Made by a program: the position numbers and the translations under genes. Below the pieces are notes generated by a model. That model saw only the letters and a list, made by a program, of their open reading frames with translations, was not told the DNA's origin and made no database searches. DNA of 64,000 nucleotides from Nymphaea colorata (taxonomy: Eukaryota > Streptophyta > Magnoliopsida > Nymphaeales > Nymphaeaceae): contig NC_045145.1 of NCBI RefSeq assembly GCF_008831285.2, positions 16,322,040 to 16,386,039 of the forward strand, given 5' to 3'. Of this stretch, positions 38,067 to 48,245 are shown piece by piece; positions within the stretch are counted from its first letter, which is position 1, and each line of letters opens with the position of its first letter.

Positions 38067-38971
38067 TTTTCCGACCAGTTTGGAAACATTTGAGAATGAA
38101 AAATCATTTCTTCCAGTAAAAACGGATTACCGATTAGTGCCAACAACCAGCTTTTCCACCTCCTTCTTGTTTTTTTCTCTTTCATGATTCTTTCAGAAGA
38201 CAAAATTTTACATTCTTCAGGATCTTCGTAGGCGGGAGAACTTTATAATCATATGCAAAACACTCAAGGAAAGGTAGAGAAGAGTAGGACGGAATAGCAT
38301 GCACCGAAACCTAAGGAACAAGGAGAAGGCATTAAACAAACGTCCACAATGAAACTGAGGAATATTACTTCACGTTCTCAACGAATAATAAAACGATAAA
38401 ACTCCTATCAGCTCCCACTTTTTCTGGACTTTCTAGTTGTCAACCACAAATCAGAAAAGAAAGAAGGGGCATAAAAAACAATAATTACATTAAACTATGT
38501 GACCCCAGTGTCTCGTCTTCGGTATTTTACGAGAGTCCCCAGAAACCCTGCTCAATTAATTAATCGAGATCTTTTCTCGGGATCTCATCGACTCCTTCAA
38601 CTTCAAGGTGGTAAAAGGGAAGAGCTCCGAGCTCCCAATCAACAACAAAATAAAGAAACCAAAGGGAAGAAAAAAAAAAATGAAGATCATGCACGACCAA
38701 CGTGCGTACGACTTCTCCCCAGAGATCCATGATAGCTGAGACAAACATTTTGAAGAAAAACAAAAGAGATATTGGTGAGGGATGGTTACCTGGTGTTAGC
38801 GTACTCAAAGAGCTTCCCTGTGGTAGAGAAGATGATGAGACCAACTTCAGCGTCGCAGAGAATGGAGAGTTCCTGCGCTTTCTTGAACAATCCCCTCCTC
38901 CTCTTTGAAAAGGTCACCTGCCTCGCAGTCACGTTATCGATCTTCTTTATCTGGATTTTCTCGCGCGCCAT
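30701..38971 (-). CDS. SVP: SVP/JOINTLESS-type MIKC MADS-box transcription factor (7 clear exons, tentative 8th)
   Basis: StMADS11-clade MADS protein; Arabidopsis members SVP and AGL24 control flowering time and inflorescence identity by binding CArG boxes. Exons: 38971-38790, 36085-36004, 34643-34582, 34443-34344, 34207-34166, 32848-32807, 31979-31756, and a tentative 30740-30701. Residues 1-60 are the MADS domain ([12 protein letters not shown]...GKLFEYANT), then the I region. The K domain runs through exons 3-6 with the hallmark [17 protein letters not shown] and the two 42-nt exons typical of MIKC genes. The C-terminus is Asn/Ser-rich and ends [10 protein letters not shown], to be completed to the family's LGLP by the last exon. 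The proposed exon 8 gives LGLP plus nine residues; it is plausible but weak. With it the protein has 257 residues. Intron 5 needs a GC donor. A CAG at 38993-38991 may be the acceptor of a 5' UTR intron. Confidence 0.88.
31491..31514. repeat. (TA)n microsatellite
   Basis: A pure TA run in the last presumed intron of the SVP-like gene. Confidence 0.9.
31674..31744. repeat. Compound (TA)n(GA)n microsatellite beside an SVP splice donor
   Basis: About 34 bp of TA followed by about 36 bp of GA. On the gene strand the (CT)n run begins roughly 10 nt past the donor of exon 7 at 31755. If the intron is kept, the frame reads into a Ser/Leu and then Tyr/Ile repeat tail. Confidence 0.9.
32060..32100. repeat. 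(TA)n(TG)n microsatellite in SVP intron 6
   Basis: TA run followed by TG run between exons 6 and 7 of the SVP-like gene. Confidence 0.85.
34510..34562. repeat. (CA)n(TA)n microsatellite in SVP intron 3
   Basis: CA-rich run passing into a TA run, only about 20 nt from exon 3 (34582). Confidence 0.9.
37389..37428. repeat. (TA)n microsatellite in SVP intron 1
   Basis: 40 bp of pure TA in the long first coding intron of the SVP-like gene. Confidence 0.95.
37740..38062 (-). promoter_or_regulatory. Three GA/CT tracts in SVP intron 1
   Basis: Pure GA runs at about 37740-37756, 37858-37886 and 38021-38062. They read as CT on the gene strand and lie 0.7-1 kb downstream of the MADS exon. GA repeats are known targets of plant BPC (GAGA-binding) proteins, which regulate MADS-box genes. 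The runs may also be plain microsatellites. Confidence 0.5.
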
Positions 38972-39204
38972 TTCAGGATCTACCAACTTCCTGAAATAGC
39001 CAAAACAAGAAATCTTTACCGTCTTGCGAACAAAATACCGATAGTAGCTCCGAGATTAAATAGACTGTCTAGAAGAACAGTACTGAAGATGCAAATACCA
39101 AGAACACTAGAGCAGAAAGAAAAGATGGATATGAATATGGAGAAGAAGAACAGGAAGAAAAAAACAGACTGATTATTCCCTTCTTTCCAAATTTGGCAGA
39201 GGCA

Positions 39205-39212
39205 AAACCCTA
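39205..39212 (-). promoter_or_regulatory. Telo-box upstream of the SVP-like start
   Basis: AAACCCTA on the plus strand, about 235 bp upstream of the ATG at 38971, in the presumed 5' leader. Confidence 0.4.
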
Positions 39213-39219
39213 GAGAGGG

Positions 39220-42200
39220 AAGGTCCTTGTTTCCATGTGGGGGGTTTCCTGGAAAAGGGTAGAGGAACTCATAAAGGAGAAGTAGGCCTCAAACCATTTC
39301 AGGAAAAAGATAACAAATGATCAGTGTGGTAAAGAGAAAGGAAAAGCTAAAAAAGAGACTAATCTGGGTAGCCGCTAGCAGCGAGGAGAGGCCATTTGGG
39401 TCTACAGTGGATTTCTTACTTAGATTTGAAGATTCATTAGGTGGTGAATTCCGTACCTCTTCCTTTTTCTTCCTACTCCTACCGACCTTTCTCTCTCAGT
39501 CTCTTGTGAATTTCTGCTTCTTTTCCTCTTTTTGTCCTTAAGAAAGATAATAAACGGTAGAGCGAGGGAGAGAGAGGAATTTCCACTGTGATGCAGACGT
39601 TACAGAAATTACAGTCCGTATTTCCCACAGTGCAGCGTTGGCAGGCATGATATAATTATCAGCGTGAAAAAAAGAAAAAGAGATACTATTATCAACGTAC
39701 TATTCGATTCCTGCATTAATTCAATCGTTGAAGCCTTTAATTTATGTACAAATACATGTACTTCCGGCTACATATACGTGCCGATGAACTGCGTTTTGCT
39801 CGTCTTCCTTCTCTTCAGAACGGTGTCAACGCGCCGGTCGGGATGCAATGAAAATCCGGATTCGCTTTATGTGTCGGATTCTGATCATCCGGAATTCGAG
39901 TAAAGAAAGGCCACATTTCGGATCCCGTTTGGAAGATAAAACGGAACTTCATTGACTCGTAGCCTTCAAATTTTGAGATTTTTCTTTTCTGTTAACTTTA
40001 AGCCATATATTTTTGTACGAGAAGTTTTAGGTTGCCTCCGGATGACGCATCCTTACTTCTTATGAAAACCAGATTTTATGATAAATGATTTTTTAAATTA
40101 GTTTGAAGAAACTAGTTTGCGTGTTTCAGTGATAAGACAGAAACTTTGAAAAAACGGACAAAAACCCAGCTTTGCCAAAACTAATTGGACATGTGAATGA
40201 CAACTGAAAAGCTTGGTTTGGCGGCAAAAATCAACCAGAAAACTTAGGGGGAAGCAGTGAAAACAAGGTTTTCGTCAGAGTTTTAATATCATCCAAACAC
40301 TTTTGAAACGGTGGTGTTTTGGAGCAAAACAAGTTTCCTCTCTCAAAACCTGGTTTTAGTTTGTCATCCAAATACATACTAAATTTTTTGATGAATCCAG
40401 TGTTAATGACACCCAAAGACGTGAAGGATTTTTCAAGTTGTCATCAAAATGTTTTGATGAATCCAGTGTTAATGACACCCAAAGACGCCAACACGTTTTT
40501 CTCTATTTGACGAAAAAAAAACTTAAAAACATTTAAAATTGTTTTGCAAATAGTAGAAAGTTCTACGTTGTGTATACACTCCTGCTTTAGCGACTCTGAT
40601 TGATTGTGGTCAAAATTCAAATTAACATCCCTCAAATCTTTCAGCACTTAAGTCAATCGTTTTTTTTTTTCAATTTGGAAAACAAAAATCATTTGTGCCT
40701 TGAACAAAAGAATAAAACTATTTGTTTCAGCATTAACTTGCATAGTCATCATGATGAGAAGTTAAATTTGGAGACACTATCAAGTATGTTACATTTCACG
40801 TTTCTTTTTTCTGTTTCAACTTTGTTCGGGCCGGTGAAGCCAAGCCAAGCCATCAGCCATGGAGATTGTAGAACGGGGAGAGGCGGGCCGAACAGATCGA
40901 GACCACCTCAAACACGTTACAAACACCTTACACAGGGTGACCTGCTTTAAATTTTTAATGCCATCAGCTTTTACGGTAAGATTACGGGAGGCCGATGGTA
41001 TCTTTGATCGAAAGTAAAGCAAAGCGAGCGAATTTTACATTTAAGGCCTGATCTTTCTGCCACAATCCCAGTTTGGGCCCTCCTTTTGTTGTACGGATCA
41101 CGAATTTTGCTGGAAACTAGTTGTTTGCTTTTACATATGCCCTTAAGCCACGACAAAAGCTTTCTGTGGCTTAAAGATCATGACATAACTCCTCTTTTTT
41201 ATAAAAGTGAAATTGCTTTTTAACCTAAGACGTCAAACGGAAACACTAATTTCCATGTTTGTAAATGTAAAATTCCATATACGAGCCTGCCATTTGCATA
41301 AGTTTGCAATGAGATTATGAATTTCTTACATCGAACTTTTTGTAGTCACCAAAAGAAGTGACACACTCTGCCTTCAGCTTAGAAGATAGAATGGACAATT
41401 TTTTTGTGTCATGTTCTTGTATTAAGAAAATGAAGGTACGTTACTATCTTTTTTTTCCGGATTTTCAAAACAAAGTCAAAAGGGAACACTAAAGGCCGGG
41501 CGCTAGTATGAAAGTCGTGACCATAAGCTCAGCCCTTGATGTGAAACTCACCGCTGCATGGGCCTGTTTTTTGATATTTTGGTAAACTGGTGGGCTTCTA
41601 AAGAAAATCAATTTTGCACTTTCCACATGAAGCACTTTAGGCCGACGTATTCACAGCAAAGTGAAACAAACACTAGGAAATTTAAAAACCTGACGCTTCC
41701 TTTTTAAATTTACAGTCCTAGAAAAGGGTGGCAACGTATGGATTTCATTTGTGCTTTATTGAACTTTGCAGCAAAGTTAAGCTGTTGCATTGAACAACTG
41801 AGAAGAGGCCATGCTAGCTATAACATAAGTTGATGGAGTTAATGTCATATCGTTGATCAGTCGTTGGCTGTGTATCTCTCATTATTTTTCGTTTTGCAAT
41901 TTAGGACTTGCAACGGAAGATGGATGAAATTTTAAGACAAGTACCCCCCCTTTCTTTTTGTTTGGAGAGAGTAAAAATTTATTAACCACTGATACAAGAA
42001 ATAGGGTAGGTGGTAGCAAGAAAATCGAATAGCAGCTAATTTATGTTGATATACACGTACTTGACATTTTCAAAATCTGCTAAAAAACCCGCAACACTTT
42101 TTGGTTTGCATTTGAAATATGGGAAGTTTTCACAATTTTTTTCAAAATATCAAGCTGTTAGACATATAGTTGGCATGACGATGTGTCTGCTTTTCAATTG

Positions 42201-43178
42201 GAAGAGGACAAATTTGCTACTGTATGATTAATTTCCAATCTTGTCTCTTCTAATACATGCATTTTGTTTGTTTATTTTGCCACATACGATGATGGGAGAA
42301 GAACAATAAGAACTTCAATTACTCAATAATTCAATGATTATGATCATAAAACTGTGGCATTAGGCCCGCAAGAGGGCTAGAAACCACTTATAACCAACCC
42401 TGTACCAAGAGAAGGCTTTGGCAGATTTGATATGATTTAGATGTTCCCAGTATAGTTTCTTGCCCCAGATTTGATTTTGAAATCCAAATCGGCTTGCACT
42501 GTGGCCATACTCAACTTTTTCTGTCATGAAATTTGGTAAATAAAAGCATTACTCCTTTTCTCGGCAAGCAAACTGATTGTTGGTCGACTCCTGATAAATT
42601 ATGCTTAGAGATGCATGTAAAAGCATAAACCTGAGCTAAGATGCAGCTTAAGAGTTTCTCAGCATAGAAGATTATGCAAGAAAATACTTGCCTCAGCCAA
42701 GGCAACATAGCCTACTCCCCAAGCAAGTTGTTACATAGGCGGGGCCGGGACATTAAATGTCGGTTTCCATCTCGTAGTGGAAAGTGAAGAATAACCACGG
42801 GCCCTTTGGTTTGAAAGAAAAAATTTAAAATCAAATTAACTTTTTAATAACATATTGGCCTTTATCCACGAATGTGAAACCCGTATATAGCCGATTTAGC
42901 TTCTTGTTGGCTGATTTTGAAGGGATACATATATATCGACTCCTATGCCGCATGAGCAACCTACTGATACAATGCCTATTGACCTATATGGACCGAGGCC
43001 CAATATTTAACAACAATGAACATCAAGCATTGACATCCAATCCAGAGTATGAACTAAACGCACAATTTCTTCTAGATATGGTTGGCGCCGGCCTGGAGCC
43101 AACTACCAGCACCTCCAAGTTCGGCAGAAGTCTGGATTCACCTGAATTTCCTTGCATTGTCCCGCCTACTGCTGCTTA
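39220..43178. other. SVP upstream region and gene-free DNA
   Basis: The first kilobase is probably the SVP-like promoter and leader. Beyond it there is AT-rich sequence with a repeated 36-bp word at 40386 and 40452. GC content rises briefly near 40830-40900. No reading frame has domain content. A short frame at 42874-43245 runs into the 3' end of the PPR pseudogene on the other strand and is not supported. Confidence 0.45.
40386..40487. repeat. Direct repeat, two identical 36-bp copies 66 bp apart
   Basis: 40386-40421 and 40452-40487 are identical, starting TTTTGATGAATCCAG and ending ACCCAAAGACG. The surrounding 40200-40520 carries many AAAC/GTTT words and may be a decayed MITE. Confidence 0.9.
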
Positions 43179-43229
43179 TCAACAGGTACGCTTCTTACAG
43201 ACAGCCTTGACGACCGAGAAGATCAACAA

Positions 43230-44770
43230 TGCAAGCATAATGTAGAGGTGACGGCAAAACCCTTCTTTCAGCCCTGCATCACCGCAAGCAGAGGGTATTT
43301 CAATGAAGGGGATATCGCCTGGCTTGATGCCACTTTCCTCTTTCATCCTATCAAAAAGGGAAATTGCATCCTGACCAAAACCATTCATGCCATAGCCTAC
43401 AACCATGGCAGTCCAAGATGTACAGTCCTTATGCAGCATCCTCTCAAAGATAGACCATGCATCTTCCACAATACCACACTTAGAATACATTGTAATACTA
43501 GCAATTGCCCTAGCGGTATTTCTCAAGAATGCGCTCTTTACTGCATAAGCATGCAATACCATGTTCTAGTCTTCCAGAGATCCTGAATGTGCAATAGCAC
43601 AACAACAGATGCCATCGTGATAAAATCTGGCCGCAATGTGCAACTTTCGTCTGCATTCATTCTATTGAAAAGTGCTAATGCTTCATCCATAAGTCCATTC
43701 TGACAGTATCTTGCAACCATGGCATCTAATGTCGCTGCATCTCGGTTGGGCACCTCTTCGACCCAGTCTCACCACATTTTGCATTCATGTCAACTAGTTT
43801 TTACAAGGAGGCAATGGACCAACACTCCCAATTTCATATTACCACAATGTTTACACGCTGATAACATCCACCAGTGTTATTGAATCCAGACTCACGTCGA
43901 ATTTTAGCATCCTACTCACAATGGAAACCACATCAGTTCGAAGCCCACTTTTAGCTAATCCAGAAACCATCACCAACCACGAACTGAGTTCTTATCTTCC
44001 AACCTGTTGAAAAAGCGGATCGCTCCCTCAACATCCCTACACTTAAACTACATGTCAGCAAACGAAGTGCTCACTAAAAAATGGGATTCCAATCCCAATT
44101 TAACAACCTAGGCATGAAGGCATTCACCATCTCCAAGCCACCGACATGCAGGGACAAAGCTAATCATGGTGACAGAAGTGCCCACTAGAGAATGGGATTC
44201 CAATCTCAAGTTGACAACATTGGCATGAAGGCGCTCACCATCTCCAAGCCACCGACATGCAGGGACCAAGCTAATCATGGCGACAGCATTAGGATCACCA
44301 TACTTTGGCGTAGCATGCTCCTAAACAAAGCAAACACATCCGCAACCCGCCAATCCGTGCTCGACCAAGAGACGACATCTCTTTGAGGCATTTCGTCGAA
44401 CGCTTGGGGGTCTCATCCATGAAACCGCATTCACCGTACAACCGAAGAGTCGTAGAGGCCACGAATGGATCAAGCTCGCATCCGGCCTTGCCAGAGAAGG
44501 CGTGGAAGGTCCAAGTGGAAGAGCTGAGAGCCGATTGCAGGATCGAAGCGGCGAAGGAAAGGTGGAGGCGGTTCGGGTAGACGCCGGCGGAGAGCATGTC
44601 GTGGAAGAGGGACAAGACGGCGGGTAGGTACTTCCTGCAGAAGGGAGTTCCGTAGCAGCACGATCCGTTGAGGGTCGGCAATGCTCGCTTGCCGCCATTG
44701 ACGAGCAAGTGGCGAAGCGTCCCTGTCAGAAGAAGAAAGGAGCATCACAGAGCCCGCTGCAGGCGTGAGG
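43230..44770 (-). pseudogene. PLS-type pentatricopeptide repeat (PPR) pseudogene
   Basis: Degenerate relative of organelle RNA-editing PPR proteins. In order on the minus strand: an N-terminal part (HDMLSAGVYPNRLHLSFAAS, then FVASTTLRLYGECGFMDE) from about 44708; AFDEMPQRDVVSWSS in another frame near 44400-44350; AVAMISLVPACRWLGDGE near 44287-44235; then AATLDAMVARYCQNGLMDEA near 43745-43690; then SITMYSKCGIVEDAWSIFER near 43500-43440, followed by WTAMVVGYGMNGFGQDA. At least three frame changes separate these blocks, two stretches are eroded, and the E/DYW domains are missing at the 3' end. A segment of about 113 bp is tandemly duplicated at 44060-44287. The parental gene should be elsewhere in the genome. 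Confidence 0.85.
44060..44287. repeat. Diverged tandem duplication (about 113 bp) inside the PPR pseudogene
   Basis: Copy 1 at about 44060-44174 and copy 2 at about 44175-44287 share GGGATTCCAATC, CACCATCTCCAAGCCACCG and GCTAATCATGG words. They differ at roughly one base in nine. Confidence 0.9.
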
Positions 44771-45231
44771 ATTCTGCAACTTGTGCTTGTATCAATTTTG
44801 GCTGATCTATATCAAACGGGTTTGATCTCGTAACAGTTCATGATACCTTTTTACCAAATTCGATTTAATAGGACCCCTGTAATCACATTTGAATTCATGC
44901 ACAAGTTTAGCACTATATTTTAAAACCGACTTTCCAATTCAATTATTATATGATCCGGCATTCATATACAATCAGGCCGGGTCTCTGCCTTAGCCATAGC
45001 TACGTGCTGAATCCCAAAAGAACTGATAATGAAATTCAGGTTTTTTTGCTAGATCTAACTAAATGAATCTCCATAGCTGAATCAGTAATTGGACATACCA
45101 GATCCATTTTAGATCCCGTGTTCTCACCTCTCTTGCTTTTGCCTTACCCAGTAATTTTGTCTCGGAAAACTGACGTTAACCATTGTGACACTTCTTCCCC
45201 CTACATTCAAACGGTGTTTCAACCAGTCTTT
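44771..45231. other. Gene-free stretch beyond the PPR pseudogene
   Basis: I see no coding frame or recognisable repeat. Confidence 0.5.
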
Positions 45232-45356
45232 GAAAAGTTGGTGCAACGGTTTGGCTTGAAGCCTAGTAGGTGGTCAGTTTAAGTGTCACCAACATCAGCT
45301 TAGGTGGTCAGTTTAAGTGTCACCAACATCAGCTTTCTCTGCTGTAAAATAGGGGT
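45232..45356 (+). repeat. tRNA-derived SINE-like copy 2
   Basis: AAGTTGGTGCAACGG (A-box-like) opens a segment whose later words (GACC/GGTCAGTTTAAGT, ACCAACATCAGCTTTC, TGCTGTAAAAT) match the order seen at 6764-6856. A perfect 34-bp internal tandem duplication occupies 45267-45300 and 45301-45334. Confidence 0.45.
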
Positions 45357-46007
45357 AATTGATATGTAAGTTGAGGCGCGCAAAAGTGACGACACTCCAA
45401 AACACTGAAAGAAGACCATGTATCTTAGAGAAAAAAAAGATTAGAAGACTACCCGATAGGTCTCCCGCTCACTCAAAAATGATTTTGAAAGACAAGTGTT
45501 CCAATTATAACATGGCAAGTAATTTGGTTTGCTCACTGATATATTATTGACCAATACACATCCATGAACCAATGGTTGTGTTGTTTTATTTTCTCGTTTT
45601 TTAAAGTTAAAAATATTAAAGAATAGTTAACAATATTTTAAAATGTTTTTCGAAAATAAATGTCTGCCCTGTATCATGTTGGCAAAGAATGGTTACCACA
45701 CATAATTGAATTTCAATACCTTGTTTGGATACTTCGGGCCTTTAGATTTTTCTTTTTCCTCTTCTCGTTACGTGCTGGAGAAAAACGTGGAAAAGCGACC
45801 GATTACGGGGATCAATTCATATAAGACTATATGACTTTATAGGAGCGTCAGCTGAAAATCAAGGACTAAACAAGACAAATGTTACCCCGTTTACTAACCG
45901 AGACAGCAATAAATGCAAGGGCCTTCTTAAGTAACAAGAGAAGCAAAGACTTTTAAAACATACATTCTTCTCCTCTCTTACATAATTCATTCGTTGCTTC
46001 AAGTAAC

Positions 46008-46437
46008 TGTAACGTTTCGTATTAAAGATTGTAAGTAATATTTAAAGGTTTATAAAGGTTTCGTATTAAAGATTGTAAGTAATATTTAAAGGTTTATAAA
46101 GGAGGTCATAAAACAGATGATTGTTCTTGTTTCTAACCTTTCTGCGGTTGGAACCAAAACTGTTAAAGGGCGGGTTGAGATTTGTCGAACCATGAGCTCG
46201 TGGAGCAGGTTGTTATAGTGGTATCAGAGCAATTTCAACACTCAAACCTGGGGTCCCACTTAAGGGGGTGGATTGTAACGCCCCAAATGTTTAGTTCCGT
46301 ATTAAAGATTGTGAGGAATCTTCAAGGAGGAGGTCATTAATGAGATGATAGTAGTGGTTCCTAACATTTTTGTAGTTGAAACCGAAATTGTTAGGAGGCG
46401 GATTGGGATCAATGGAACCAATGGCCCGAATTATAAT
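46008..46437 (+). mobile_element. TRIM-type miniature LTR retroelement (fossil)
   Basis: LTR 1 at 46008-46217 begins TGTAACG and ends TTGTTATA. The primer-binding site TGGTATCAGAGC (initiator tRNA-Met type) is at 46219-46230, a polypurine AAGGGGGTGGAT at 46262-46273, and LTR 2 starts TGTAACGCCCC at 46274. The internal part is only about 56 bp and codes for nothing, as expected for TRIMs, which rely on other elements' enzymes. A 43-bp word is tandemly repeated near the start of LTR 1, and LTR 2 is shorter than LTR 1. The divergence of the LTRs points to an old, degraded insertion. The solo LTR at 14100 belongs to the same family. Confidence 0.8.
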
Positions 46438-47550
46438 GTCAATTAAAAAATGACAAGAAAACAATCCTGCAGAGATTTGTTTTGACTTTTATTTCTACAT
46501 TTTTTAGATAATAAGGTCGCTGGATGGATGAGATTTTACTGATTAAAACCTCATCTTATTCCTTTCCCTCGACTAAGCAACGTGTAAATTTTATTTTTGT
46601 GATAAATGATCATTAAAATATATGAAATGATTATGAGATTACTTCTAAGAGATGCACGCCAAGAGTAAGAACATAACTGCAATTCCTAGCCAGATAAATG
46701 GAGCCTTTATTATGGCATGAATGTGACTTTTCTTGTACGAAAAATTTTACGATTTTTTAAGATGACGAAAATTGATGGCATAGATTTTGGAACGACTAAA
46801 AGTTTGCCGACATTTTAGGATGACCAAATTTCAGAATTAAAAAACGAAAGCAAGTGTTTAATCTTTTTGTGCCACAAAACTTTCGAGTAATTCCGTATAG
46901 AGATTTTTTTCTACAATCTAGTAAGTGTAAAGCCTCACGTTGAGAGTGAGAGGATCTCTTGGGGTGATAATGTGAACTGGAGGACAGAGATTGACAGAAT
47001 AAAATCAAGGGTTCAATAAAAAGTGATCAAGAACTAAATTTAGTTTAACTTCAATGGATTCGAGCTTGATCGTGTTAGGAATTTGTTATCTATTACTTCT
47101 TGTTAACCTGTGCAACGTTGATTGAATTGTATGATCACATATAATTGCAGATCTGCTCATAAAGTCACTATGACTCACCAAAGTATTTTCCTCTTCAGGT
47201 GAGCGACATTAGAGCTTCCAAGAAAAGAGGCTGAGCTGAGCATTAGCTTTCGTCAAGCCTCCAACTTCCCACTCTAGATAGTAGATTATAGATTTGTCTT
47301 TCTTTATAGTATGTATTTGCACGACATAGAGACAGAGTGTGCACGTTCCCTCACGAATACAATAAGCTATATGTGTATTTTTGGTTTGTTAATGAGAAAA
47401 TAACCATTATGTTTTAAATGTCTAACTGATGTTATAGTTTTAAATTGAAACTTCATTTTATTGATCAACATTACATTTTAAATTTTATGAAGTAAATACA
47501 GTTTTTCATGACTCCCCAGATCAACTATCAAAGCCGGGTTTCGATCCGCT

Positions 47551-47552
<2 letters not shown>
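46438..47552. other. Gene-free AT-rich stretch
   Basis: No coding frame or identifiable element. It leads up to the long TA microsatellite. Confidence 0.5.

Positions 47553-47635
<83 letters not shown>
47553..47635. repeat. Long pure (TA)n microsatellite, 83 bp
   Basis: Uninterrupted TA dinucleotide run. Its length may be an assembly approximation. Confidence 0.97.
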
Positions 47636-47638
<3 letters not shown>

Positions 47639-48245
47639 CTGTCAAACCTGGTTTGTCTTTATTTTTTACTATTCTGATGCTGGACTGCCCTCGATGGATC
47701 AACATCGGATTGCATCATTCCACCCGGAACTCATATAAAACCTATAAAATAAGCGGGTAGGTTTCAGAAGGGAGTCGCCATCATATTCTTCAATCAACTT
47801 GCTTCACTGGTCATTTAGCCACCGAGCGTTACATATTAATATAATGCATATTTTAAATATAATATATTGCACATTTTCAATGTATGATATAATCTTAAAA
47901 TGATAACAAAAATTAATTTAAAGTTTTGGATATTACTAAAAACGTTAACCCAGTTTTTTTGGAGAAGTAATACTCGCCATTGACCTACTTTATATTATTA
48001 ACAGCTTTAAACCAATATCTTTGGAGAAGAAATCGTAGCTTTTTATGGGCAAATATATATTGGTTGCTTTGAATAACATTAAGGATTTGGGTTCTTGTGA
48101 AAAAATTTTGGTGTGCTAATGAAAAATCTCGTTTGAAGTATTAAATACTCCATCAATCATGGTTGACGTGATCGATCAGAGGGGAGACTGAGATGGAAGA
48201 TCATGATATATTTTGGCATCACAGATAGAGGGCTTTGAAAGAAAA

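Noticed and set aside
38972-38986. Extra N-terminal residues (MVDPE) on the SVP-like protein
   Set aside because: That frame starts with TTG, not ATG. MAREK at 38971 is the conserved start of the clade.
43080-43250. Plus-strand frame 42874-43245 as a protein gene
   Set aside because: It runs into the antisense of the PPR pseudogene and has no domain of its own.
48193-48245. Upstream ATG (48193) or the TTG-started frame at 48213 as the patatin start
   Set aside because: The ATG at 48193 meets a stop after 11 codons, and the frame at 48213 begins with TTG. The first in-frame ATG is at 48246 and gives the expected family length.
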